This document shows positions 41,157 through 49,190 of a DNA stretch of 50,189 nt, in pieces. Position 1 is the stretch's first letter, and each line of letters opens with the position of its first letter. Location: contig CAZAJS010000001.1 of the NCBI GenBank assembly GCA_964485635.1, forward strand, positions 1-50,189. Reading direction: 5' to 3'. A program made the position numbers and the translations under genes. The DNA is from CAZAJS01 sp964485635 (GTDB taxonomy: Bacteria; Pseudomonadota; Gammaproteobacteria; Francisellales; Francisellaceae). A model generated the notes under the pieces. That model was not told the origin of the DNA. It made no database searches and was given only the letters and a program-made list of their open reading frames with translations.

Positions 41157-41936
41157 TTAACGAATAATTTGATCTTTGGGGATTTGTGTCCATTTTTTGC
41201 CATCATCTTTGTCAATATATTGAAAATGTTGATTGGTCAGTACCCCTTGAATACATGTATAGCGATAATTTCGATGTTTCAGTTCATTTGTTGTTAATAC
41301 TTGATTCAGCACGCCTGGACCGGTTAAATGGTAAACACCAGATTCGACACGGTGATGGGCAATATTATCTAATGCTTGATCTAAAACCTGTTTAATAGCT
41401 AAATTACCCGGTGCTGCAGCAATAAAATAATTGGTAAAGCGTTTTTTACGATTCGTGATAAATAATTGTTGCTGATCTTCTTTTAAACGCTTTTCTAACC
41501 GAGTCATCAAGCATCCATCCATATCCAAATAAACGCCTCCTTGATCATATAACACAGCCAGACGCCATAAATCGGCTTGTGCAGCGCCTACCGTTAAGCG
41601 TTGATAGGCTTGATAAACATCTGGATGGGCCTGTTGTAAATATTCATCCCGATCCTGTGTGACCATAAAGCGATAGGCGAAGCGGGGTGCCATTAAACGG
41701 TTCCATAAATAGTTCAAATAAACCGGAAGGGTCGCTTGATTAGTAAAATTGGTCTGCCATAAAATTCGAGGAATGGTCTTATGTGACTTGGATCGAAGCA
41801 GTGGTTTCGCTTGTGCCGGTAAGGTAAAACGTTTATTAGGAAAAATGGCATGGAACACATAACCAAGCCCTTTAACGAAAGGACCAATGATTAATTTAGT
41901 GACACGGTTGCAAAGCAGTGCTGGGAATGTTGCCAT
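41157..41936 (-). CDS. Glycosyltransferase, GT32 (OCH1-like, DXD)
   Basis: The protein has 259 residues. The family pattern is intact: IPRILWQTN at about 55-63, then AQADLWRLAVLYDQGGVYLD (119-138) and the DMD motif at 138-140 that binds the nucleotide-sugar metal. Bacterial GT32 enzymes often add mannose or other hexoses to LPS or capsule. An N-terminal hydrophobic stretch (about 12-32) suggests membrane anchoring. It lies downstream of waaL on the same strand, 70 bases away, and ends three bases from the kinase gene on the other strand. Donor sugar unknown. Confidence 0.85.
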   Translation of the reverse strand: MATFPALLCNRVTKLIIGPFVKGLGYVFHAIFPNKRFTLPAQAKPLLRSKSHKTIPRILWQTNFTNQATLPVYLNYLWNRLMAPRFAYRFMVTQDRDEYLQQAHPDVYQAYQRLTVGAAQADLWRLAVLYDQGGVYLDMDGCLMTRLEKRLKEDQQQLFITNRKKRFTNYFIAAAPGNLAIKQVLDQALDNIAHHRVESGVYHLTGPGVLNQVLTTNELKHRNYRYTCIQGVLTNQHFQYIDKDDGKKWTQIPKDQIIR

Positions 41937-42006
41937 GGGTGGTTAATGCTAAATTTCGTGTTAAGATAAACAATAGTTTAGCATATTTATCATTAAGCAA
42001 CAAAAA

Positions 42007-43317
42007 TTACTTTGTTTTGTTAGGCATCAATGAAGGGTATGGCCACATCATAAAGCATAGAAAAACAGGTACCCACATTGTCCGGATTTGTAGGTTCATA
42101 AGCGGATTAGCAAATGCACTGCCCAGCGCAAAAATCAATAAACCGCAACGTCCGATTTGTTGATAAGGGGACGGTAAATAGCGAGCAATATGCAACCAAG
42201 TCATTAATAAGGCCACCATTAACGCCACCCCAAGTAAACCGGTGGTAACCCAACTGCGTAAATAATTATTATCAGGCCCTCCATAGGCCGGTTGAACACC
42301 ATAGTAAATGCTATCTTTTGGGTAGCGCTCGATAAATCGATAAAATTGTTGTTTATAATTATCGGCACTAATCCCAAATCCAAATAAATTACGCCATAAC
42401 GATTCATGCGGCATATTCTGAGACATAATATCTAAATGCAATAATCGGCTGCCAACGCTGGTTCTAGCCACATGTTTCATTGCTTGATGGTCATTGGTTG
42501 TCCAAGCATTATAATATTGCGTTACTTGATTGGTTCCTTGAGTCACACGGTGGGAAAAGGTATGTGACAAATAATTCAGGCTAGTTAAGCCAATGCCAGC
42601 AATCACAATAAATAAACCAAGTCCTTTTAAACGCCATCGTGATACTAAAATAATGAATATTAATATGATTTCAGTGACATATCCCATTCGACTGGTATTA
42701 ATCGCGACTTCAGCAAATAAAGCACTTAGGCCCATTAACAATAATAAACCTTGTTGCCAATAAGCTTTAGCATAGGGCAATAAGCTATATGAGGCGACAA
42801 TCAATAACATAAAAATCACAGCTGTATTAAAATGAATGGCAGGGACAGGCGCAACACCACCGGATTGTAAAATAATATTCCATTCATGGGGTAATATAAA
42901 TCGGTTGGCATAAATGGCAATTAAAAATACTGCAATCATCCCGATAAACGCCCCTAAGGCAATGCGAATTCGATGATGTTGTTGATATAGAAATGGGAAA
43001 AAAACTAATGGATATAATAACCAATTATAGCCTTTAAATGCGTATAAAGCGTCTAGTCGATTACTGGCGTATAAGATAGTAAGTGCTAACCATGATAACC
43101 AAATTAAACACCCAAGGACCATTGGATGATGCAACGCTTTTTTTAAATAATCAGGCTGTTGTATGACATAAAGAATAAATACCAGTAGCAACATTGCCCC
43201 AGCAATATTTAAAACAGGTTTATTGATTGAACAAGCCATCACGACAATGACCGTCAAGATAAAGCCTATTTTATCTAAGGCAGTTGAAAACGTAGTATTA
43301 GAAAACCAAGGCATCAT
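42007..43317 (-). CDS. waaL: O-antigen ligase / Wzy-like membrane protein (WaaL family)
   Basis: This 436-residue polytopic protein has about eleven or twelve membrane segments and one large periplasmic loop (about 255-345). The Wzy_C-type signature includes NTSRMGYVTEII near residue 207. It either ligates an undecaprenol-linked glycan to the lipid A core (WaaL) or polymerises O-units (Wzy); the two are hard to separate by sequence. Presence among core transferases, without other O-unit genes, favours ligase. It begins 53 bases after msrA on the same strand. Confidence 0.75.
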   Translation of the reverse strand: MMPWFSNTTFSTALDKIGFILTVIVVMACSINKPVLNIAGAMLLLVFILYVIQQPDYLKKALHHPMVLGCLIWLSWLALTILYASNRLDALYAFKGYNWLLYPLVFFPFLYQQHHRIRIALGAFIGMIAVFLIAIYANRFILPHEWNIILQSGGVAPVPAIHFNTAVIFMLLIVASYSLLPYAKAYWQQGLLLLMGLSALFAEVAINTSRMGYVTEIILIFIILVSRWRLKGLGLFIVIAGIGLTSLNYLSHTFSHRVTQGTNQVTQYYNAWTTNDHQAMKHVARTSVGSRLLHLDIMSQNMPHESLWRNLFGFGISADNYKQQFYRFIERYPKDSIYYGVQPAYGGPDNNYLRSWVTTGLLGVALMVALLMTWLHIARYLPSPYQQIGRCGLLIFALGSAFANPLMNLQIRTMWVPVFLCFMMWPYPSLMPNKTK

Positions 43318-43370
43318 AGCAACAGCCTATATCAATAGTGGACTTATCATGTCATAATTTGGTACTAAAA

Positions 43371-43854
43371 TCAATCAAATGTAAATCGCTTGACACGACG
43401 GTGACATAAAACATGATGTCCATGACGTTGAATATAATTTTGGTGATGATTTTCGGCTGGATAAAATGTATCAGCTGGTTGGCATTGGGTGGTAACTTCT
43501 AGACCTTGTTGGATGAGTCGGTGGATCAATGCTTTAATGAGATGGGCTTGTTGGTTCGTTGTGTAAAACACAGCGCTTAAATATTGCGGGCCGATATCGG
43601 CGCCTTGACCATCAGTTTGTGTTGGATCATGAATTTCAAAAAAACACTTGGNNNNNNNNNNTAATATCGGGTTGATAAACAACTTTAACCACTTCTAGAT
43701 GGCCTGTATGTCCTTGACAAACCATTTGATAATCTGGATTGGTAATATGGCCTCCCATATAGCCAACCGTTGTGCTGACAACTCCGTGATGTTGTTGCAT
43801 GTGATATTCAATGCCCCAAAAGCATCCCCCCGCAAAATAAATGACTTCATTCAT
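43371..43854 (-). CDS. msrA: Peptide methionine sulfoxide reductase A, interrupted by assembly gap
   Basis: MsrA reduces methionine-S-sulfoxide in proteins. The protein starts MNEVIYFAGGCFWGIEYHMQ, with catalytic Cys11 in GCFWG, and overlaps the rdgB stop by eight bases. GYMGGHITNPDYQMVCQG and TGHLEVV follow. Ten Ns (43652-43661) break the gene between QPDI and KCFFEIHDPTQTD. The two parts are in different frames as written, because ten is not a multiple of three. In frame, the gap must be a multiple of three, and by comparison with E. coli MsrA about seven residues are missing, which implies roughly 18 bases. I treat it as an intact gene with an assembly gap, not a frameshift. The C terminus carries the usual resolving-type region with HQNYI. 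Confidence 0.88.
43652..43661. other. Assembly gap (10 Ns) within msrA
   Basis: A run of ten undetermined bases. The length appears to be a placeholder: reading-frame continuity of msrA needs a multiple of three. Confidence 0.98.
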
Positions 43855-44446
43855 GGCCTTTAAACTCCTGTTGTAATTGTGATTTAAAATTTGCCAAGGC
43901 CCGCCCCCGGTGACTGATTTGATTTTTCTGACCAGCCGATAATTGTGCGACTGTCTTTTTGGCTTCAGGCAACCAAAAAATAGGGTCATAGCCAAATCCT
44001 TCAGCCCCCTGTGCAGATGTAGCAATTTGACCATGCCACTGCCCATAAGCAATGATGGGTAAAGGATCATCAGCATGGCGTAAAAATACCACACAACAAA
44101 CAAATTGCGCTGCCCGATTTGATTGGTTTGTCATGGCATTAAGGAGTTTCGTTAGATTATCTTCATCATTTGCATCAGCACCGGCATAGCGGGCAGAATG
44201 AATGCCGGGTTGCCCATGTAAGACATCCACCATTAATCCGGAATCATCCGCAAGCACGGGCATTTGCATTTGTTGTGACCAAAAACGCGCCTTAATTAAT
44301 GCATTCTCAACAAAAGTTTTCCCTGTTTCAGGAATATCAATGTGATGCAATGTCGCCGGCTGAATGATGTGATATTCTGGTAAAAGGGCTTGAATTTCGC
44401 GATGTTTACCCGCATTTTGAGACGCAAAGACAATTTGTTGTCGCAT
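43847..44446 (-). CDS. rdgB: XTP/dITP (non-canonical purine NTP) pyrophosphatase
   Basis: RdgB/HAM1 (199 residues from MRQQIVFASQNAGK) removes ITP, dITP and XTP from nucleotide pools. The start was chosen at the ATG matching the family N terminus; the frame is open for 19 codons more upstream. SQNAGKHREI, the metal-binding ETGKTFVENALIKAR, LADDSGLMVD and GFGYDPIFWLPE are all present. The 3' end overlaps msrA by eight bases. It is divergent from proC across 114 bases. Confidence 0.96.
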   Translation of the reverse strand: MRQQIVFASQNAGKHREIQALLPEYHIIQPATLHHIDIPETGKTFVENALIKARFWSQQMQMPVLADDSGLMVDVLHGQPGIHSARYAGADANDEDNLTKLLNAMTNQSNRAAQFVCCVVFLRHADDPLPIIAYGQWHGQIATSAQGAEGFGYDPIFWLPEAKKTVAQLSAGQKNQISHRGRALANFKSQLQQEFKGHE

Positions 44447-44560
44447 GGAATGAAGCCTTGTTTTATTCAGGTTATTTGCGCTAACATTTATAACATGGAT
44501 CAATGATTGTCAGGATGGCTTTTACGCCAAGATTAAGATTTTAAACATAGGGGATAATAA

Positions 44561-45424
44561 ATGAAAGCACAAATTTGTTTTATTGGCGGCGGTAATATGG
44601 CAACAAGTTTAATTGCCGGACTGATCGCAAATGATGTTTCAAGTGATTTGATCACGGTTGTGGATCATAATACAGATAAGCTGATGCATTTAAAAACACA
44701 GTATGGTGTTGATACAACAACCGATCTTGACCAAGGGGTTGAGCATGCTGATGTGATTGTATTAGCCGTCAAGCCACAATCAATGCAACAGCTTGCCGCA
44801 AGTATTTCCACAACCGTTCGTCACACACAACCGTTGTTGATTAGTATTGCTGCCGGCATTCAGGTTGAGCAACTAACACAGTGGTTTGGTCAAAAAGCGG
44901 CAATTGTTCGAAGCATGCCGAATACGCCAGCGATGTTTCAATGTGGGGCGGCTGGACTTTATGCAAATGACAATGTTTCACAACAGCAAAAGGAAATCGC
45001 TGAGCATATTTTGCGGGCGTCAAGCGTTGTGGTGTGGGTTGATCAGGAAAAATTGATTGATACAATTGCAGCGACATCTGGCTCAGGGCCCGCTTATGTT
45101 TTTGAAATGATGCGTCATATGATGGAAACAGCACAACAGGAAGGGCTCACAAGTCAGCAAGCTAAGCTGTTAGTTTTACAAACATTTTTAGGCAGTGCTA
45201 AAATGGCGATTGAAAGTAGTGATGATGTTGAGACATTAAGAAAAAATGTGACTTCGAAAGGCGGAGCAACCGCTGCTGCATTAGATGTTTTTGAAAAACA
45301 AGGGTTTGGTGACATGGTCCAGCATGCCATGCAAGCAAATATTGCACGATCCGAGTCATTGGCACAAACTGCTAAAAATGGCATTGAGCATCATCAAACA
45401 ACACAGCAAGGAGCAGATCAATGA
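44561..45424 (+). CDS. proC: Pyrroline-5-carboxylate reductase
   Basis: This 287-residue enzyme makes proline from pyrroline-5-carboxylate with NAD(P)H. The Rossmann motif CFIGGGNMATSLIAGLI (6-22), RSMPNTPA near residue 113, and the C-terminal TSGSGPAYVFEMMRH and VTSKGGAT motifs are typical. The stop overlaps the yggT start (ATGA), a common gammaproteobacterial pairing. Confidence 0.97.
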   Translation: MKAQICFIGGGNMATSLIAGLIANDVSSDLITVVDHNTDKLMHLKTQYGVDTTTDLDQGVEHADVIVLAVKPQSMQQLAASISTTVRHTQPLLISIAAGIQVEQLTQWFGQKAAIVRSMPNTPAMFQCGAAGLYANDNVSQQQKEIAEHILRASSVVVWVDQEKLIDTIAATSGSGPAYVFEMMRHMMETAQQEGLTSQQAKLLVLQTFLGSAKMAIESSDDVETLRKNVTSKGGATAAALDVFEKQGFGDMVQHAMQANIARSESLAQTAKNGIEHHQTTQQGADQ

Positions 45425-45972
45425 GTGGTGCTTTATCCGCATTGATAGAATTTTGGGTGCGTATTTTATTTAGCTTATTTGCTTATGCTGTTTTATTGCG
45501 GTTTTTTTTACAGTGGGTAAAAGCTGATTTCTATAACCCTATTTGTCAATTATTATGTCGGGTAACAAGTCCATTGTTAAAGCCATTACGTAAAATAATA
45601 CCAGGCTTGGGTGGAATGGATTTTGCGGCTGTGGTGTTAGCCTATTTAACTTGGTTGGTCCAGAGTATTATTTTAATGCTTTTGCAAGGTCAAGGGGTTA
45701 GTCCAGCATTATTCATTGTTGCATTGATCCAGTTAATTTTAGGTGCACTGTCACTTTATACTTGGCTGATTATTTTTCGCGTCATTGCTAGTTGGCTTAA
45801 TCCGAATAACTATAATCCTGCCATTGTGGTATTATTTCAATTAACTGAACCAGTCTTAACAAAAATTCGACAGCGGTTACCGACGAATCAATCAGGGTTG
45901 GACTTTGCCCCAATGATTGCTATTTTAATTTTGTTTTCATTGCAAATTTTGGTCAAAGGCTTTTTCTTCTAA
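45421..45972 (+). CDS. yggT: YggT family membrane protein
   Basis: This 183-residue protein contains two copies of the YGGT module (about 10-90 and 110-180), each with hydrophobic segments and an S/T-P-L-L-K-P-L-R-like motif (TSPLLKPLRKIIP; TEPVLTKIRQRLP). E. coli YggT has been linked to osmotic shock or ion handling, but the mechanism is unclear. Translationally coupled to proC. Confidence 0.93.
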   Translation: MSGALSALIEFWVRILFSLFAYAVLLRFFLQWVKADFYNPICQLLCRVTSPLLKPLRKIIPGLGGMDFAAVVLAYLTWLVQSIILMLLQGQGVSPALFIVALIQLILGALSLYTWLIIFRVIASWLNPNNYNPAIVVLFQLTEPVLTKIRQRLPTNQSGLDFAPMIAILILFSLQILVKGFFF

Positions 45973-45989
45973 TTAGCAGGGAAATACAA

Positions 45990-46286
45990 ATGCAGGTAAC
46001 ATCCGACCAGCTGATTTTTGCAATTTATTTACAGCCTAATGCAAAAGTCATGAAAGTCGTCGGTCTTTATAATGGGCATTTAAAAATTAAAGTGGCCGCA
46101 GCAGCTGTTGATAATCAGGCGAATACTGCTTTAAGAACCATGATCGCTCAGTGGTTAGGCGTGAAATTAAGACAGGTTGACTGTTTGACAGGTAGGCAAT
46201 CACGTTATAAAAAAATTGCTGTGACGTTAGGTCAACCGACATCAATTGAGGTGCCGGATGAATTGGGCAGCGTTATGGTGGTATAA
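45990..46286 (+). CDS. yggU: DUF167 family protein (YggU-like)
   Basis: The protein has 98 residues. The family core with QPNAKVMKVVGLYNGHLKIKV, read in two parts, followed by AAAVDNQANTALRTMIAQWLGV and GRQSRYKKI, matches DUF167. Structure-solved members have an alpha/beta fold; function is unknown. yggT-yggU pairing is widespread. It overlaps the comEC start by 29 bases. Confidence 0.92.
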   Translation: MQVTSDQLIFAIYLQPNAKVMKVVGLYNGHLKIKVAAAAVDNQANTALRTMIAQWLGVKLRQVDCLTGRQSRYKKIAVTLGQPTSIEVPDELGSVMVV

Positions 46287-48429
46287 AGGCCGTTTACTTT
46301 TGATGATCCTATTTGGATTGCTCGCATGGCATGGGGTCACGATGTGGCAAGCAGCTGAGCAAACATATCCAAATGAGCGACTCAACGAATTTATTGCAAC
46401 GCCAGGGATTGTGGCAAGCATCCCTGAGGGTGGGCAAGATTATGTTCGTTTTAAGTTTGACACACCCCATGGGCGATTGCAATTAACTGCTTTTGATAAT
46501 GATCAGTTTGATATTCATCAAATTTCCCCAGGGCAACAATGGACATTTAAGGTGCGTGTTCGTCAGCCACAGGGGTTTAATAATCCTTATAATTTTAATT
46601 ATGCGCAGTGGTTGCAACAGCAACGAATTATTGGTACCGGATTAGTTTCTCGATATTCAAAAGCTCAGTTTGATGGCTATGACAATCATCTTTATTACTT
46701 AGTTCAACATTACCGATATGTGTTGAAACAATTTCTTCAGAAGCAAATCAGTGATTCAACGGCTCAAGGTGTTGCATTAGCCTTATTAATTGGGGACCGT
46801 TCGAATATTGACAAACCGCTAATGCAACGTTTTCAGCAAACAGGGACTGCTCATTTAATTGCGATTTCTGGCATGCATATTGGGTTAATTAGTGCTTTTG
46901 TCTTTGGTTTGATGCGGTTTTTATGGTCCTGTTTTCCAAGACTTTGTATTTGGCAGCCGGCTCAACGCGTCGCGACTTTTTTTGCCATTAGTGCCGCGGG
47001 GATTTATGCTGCTTTAGCCGGCTTTTCCATTCCAACTCAGCGGGCTTTTTTAATGGTATTGGTGGTGGCTATTTGTTGGTTTGGCCATCATCGGATGGCC
47101 AGGCGTAAGATTTTATTTTGGGTCGCTTTAATTGTTGCCTTGTGGAATCCTTTGGCCCTATGGCAAGTTAGTTTTTGGTTGTCTTTTTCAGCTGTGGCAT
47201 TTTTGTTATATATTACAACCATATTACAAAGTGTTCGATCAAAGTGGCGCTTATGGCTTTATCCACAAATTTTCTTATCAACGGCTTTGATTCCTGTCAC
47301 TGTATTTTGGTTTGGTGGTTTTTCTTGGGTCAGTGTTCCGGCTAATTTATTTGCCATTCCACTGGTCAGCTTGTTCATTGTTCCCGGATTGTTTATCACT
47401 GCATTTATGAGTTTGTTGACAGGTGCGTGGATTTGGTGGCCCATTGTCCAACTGATTCAGGGGTTGGTCAGTGGTTTATCATGGTTTGATCATTTAACGC
47501 CCTTTATTACGTGGCATCAGATCCATTGGCTCGTCATGCTAGGTGCCATTATTGGCATTCTAATCTTATTTGCCCCACTTCGATGGCATCATAAAATGGC
47601 CGGATTCGTTTTGTGTCTGCCTTTGTGGCAACCCCCGACACTCGGGGATGATCAAATTGGTCGTATTACTATTTTAGATGTTGGGCAAGGCAGTGGGGTT
47701 GTAGTCCAAGTCAAGGATTACGTTTTAGTTTATGATACGGCGGATGCATTTAATCGTCAGACAGCGGTTGCAGATTTGACAATTGTGCCATTTTTACAAG
47801 CTCAAGGGATTTATCATATCGATACACTCGTAGTTAGCCATGCCCATCAAGATCATAGTGGTGGCGTTAAAGCCATATTAGAACAAATGCCTGTTAAGCA
47901 AGTGATTAGTAATCGCGATCAAGTCGGTGATACCTCTTCAGAAACCTGTGATGTGGCAAATTCTTGGCAGATTGGATCTGTTAATTTTATGTTTATGAAT
48001 GACCCAACCTGGTTTTTACCACAGCAGGTCGCCTTAGATGACATTGACTCAGGTGATGAAAATAATGCCTCGTGTGTCTTAGCCATTCAATATCAAGGCC
48101 ACCAAATACTTTTAACAGGGGATATTGAACGTCAAGCGGAACGTTATTTATTGGATTATCACTATCATCAATTAGATAGTGATGTCCTTTTAGCGCCGCA
48201 TCATGGGAGCCATTCTTCTTCAACGCTTCCTTTTATTCAAGCCGTTGATCCAATGGTAGTCGTTTACAGTGCTGGTGCGCATAATCGTTATGATCATCCG
48301 CATCAAAAAATTGTTAAAAGATATCAAAAAGCAGGTGTTACCGGTTATAATACGGCGAAAACAGGGGCCGTTACGATTTGGTTAACATCAAGCGGGGATT
48401 TTAACATTGAAACAATGGAGTCAAATTAA
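46258..48429 (+). CDS. comEC: DNA uptake channel ComEC/Rec2
   Basis: The protein has 723 residues from the ATG with GAGG seven bases upstream; a TTG four codons earlier is less likely. Domains in order are an N-terminal DUF4131 region with OB-like fold (about 40-140), the Competence membrane domain (about 165-440, with LLIGDRSNIDKPLM and HLIAISGMHIGL), and a metallo-beta-lactamase-like nuclease domain (about 465-715). The nuclease metal motif is HAHQDH (528-533), and LLAPHHGSHSS lies further on. ComEC carries single-stranded DNA across the inner membrane in natural transformation. The gene looks intact. Other competence genes are not in the window. It overlaps DUF167 upstream and the glycosylase downstream. 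Confidence 0.94.
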   Translation: MNWAALWWYKGRLLLMILFGLLAWHGVTMWQAAEQTYPNERLNEFIATPGIVASIPEGGQDYVRFKFDTPHGRLQLTAFDNDQFDIHQISPGQQWTFKVRVRQPQGFNNPYNFNYAQWLQQQRIIGTGLVSRYSKAQFDGYDNHLYYLVQHYRYVLKQFLQKQISDSTAQGVALALLIGDRSNIDKPLMQRFQQTGTAHLIAISGMHIGLISAFVFGLMRFLWSCFPRLCIWQPAQRVATFFAISAAGIYAALAGFSIPTQRAFLMVLVVAICWFGHHRMARRKILFWVALIVALWNPLALWQVSFWLSFSAVAFLLYITTILQSVRSKWRLWLYPQIFLSTALIPVTVFWFGGFSWVSVPANLFAIPLVSLFIVPGLFITAFMSLLTGAWIWWPIVQLIQGLVSGLSWFDHLTPFITWHQIHWLVMLGAIIGILILFAPLRWHHKMAGFVLCLPLWQPPTLGDDQIGRITILDVGQGSGVVVQVKDYVLVYDTADAFNRQTAVADLTIVPFLQAQGIYHIDTLVVSHAHQDHSGGVKAILEQMPVKQVISNRDQVGDTSSETCDVANSWQIGSVNFMFMNDPTWFLPQQVALDDIDSGDENNASCVLAIQYQGHQILLTGDIERQAERYLLDYHYHQLDSDVLLAPHHGSHSSSTLPFIQAVDPMVVVYSAGAHNRYDHPHQKIVKRYQKAGVTGYNTAKTGAVTIWLTSSGDFNIETMESN

Positions 48430-49097
48430 TGCCAAAAGCACCCCATCAATTCGCTGCGTTAACGCATTATTTTTTTAATCAATCTGCAACAACAGTGGCA
48501 CGGCAATTACTTGGCATGGTGGTTTGTCGTTATATTCAAGGTCAGTGGCTGTATGCACAAATTATTGAAACAGAAGCCTATGGTGGTCAAATGGATCATG
48601 CCAGTCATGCTATTAAAAAAACGCCAACTCGTGCTGCTTTGTGGCAACCGGCTGGGACTTTGTATATGTATTATGCCAGAGGGGGTGACTCCTTAAATAT
48701 TTCAACCAAAACACCAGGGGCTGCTGTATTAATCAAATCAGGCAGGGTGTTTCAGCCTGATCCGACCATGTTAGCTTTGATGCAGTATTATAATCCACTG
48801 CCAGGGGGGCGAGTACGTCAAAGTTGCTACTTATTATCGGGTCAAACATTATTTTGTCGAAGTCTTGGGCTTAATGTCAAAGATTGGAATGGACAACAAT
48901 TTAATGATGATTTTTTTATTGTTGACCTTGGTCATGCCCCTGACACAATCATTCAAACGACACGATTAGGCATTCCAGCCCATCGCGATCAAGGCAGTTT
49001 AAACCGATTTATTGATATGCGTTATGCATCATATTGTTCGAAAAATCCATTAAAACAAAGGAAAGGGGTTGAATATCGTATTTTGTCTCAAAATTAA
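48429..49097 (+). CDS. 3-methyladenine DNA glycosylase, AAG/MPG family
   Basis: This 222-residue base-excision repair enzyme removes alkylated purines. The catalytic Glu sits in IIETEAYGGQMDHASHA (about 46-62), and TPTRAALWQPAGTLYMYYAR follows. The usual YGxHxCxN segment reads ARGGDSLNIS, a subfamily form. C-terminal IPAHRDQGSLNRFIDM is also recognisable. It starts on the comEC stop (TAATG), so it is made with a DNA-uptake channel; a link between uptake and repair of damaged DNA is only suggestive. It is shorter than the human enzyme but normal for bacteria. Confidence 0.9.
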   Translation: MPKAPHQFAALTHYFFNQSATTVARQLLGMVVCRYIQGQWLYAQIIETEAYGGQMDHASHAIKKTPTRAALWQPAGTLYMYYARGGDSLNISTKTPGAAVLIKSGRVFQPDPTMLALMQYYNPLPGGRVRQSCYLLSGQTLFCRSLGLNVKDWNGQQFNDDFFIVDLGHAPDTIIQTTRLGIPAHRDQGSLNRFIDMRYASYCSKNPLKQRKGVEYRILSQN

Positions 49098-49107
49098 ACA
49101 AAAACGA

Positions 49108-49135
49108 CTTGAAAATTCGCTAATTGACCTGATTA
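49108..49135 (+). promoter_or_regulatory. Candidate sigma32 promoter for clpB
   Basis: CTTGAAA at 49108-49114 is a perfect sigma32 -35. CCTGATTA at 49128-49135 is a weaker -10, at 13-base spacing. An inverted repeat, GATTATT and AATAATC around AAAT (49131-49148), overlaps it. The downstream gene is a heat-shock gene, which supports the call. Confidence 0.6.
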
Positions 49136-49190
49136 TTAAATAATAATCGCATCAGACTTGATGCCATGATGAGATAGAAAGGAGGCAATC

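Noticed and set aside
41947..41983. TGCTAAA and TTTAGCA inverted repeat between waaL and GT32
   Set aside because: Only seven pairs around a 23-base loop in AT-rich sequence; chance is a fair explanation.
43636..44103. A long minus-strand frame fused to the msrA N terminus
   Set aside because: The part before MNEVIYFAGG is the rdgB region read in another frame; the family start of MsrA is at 43854.
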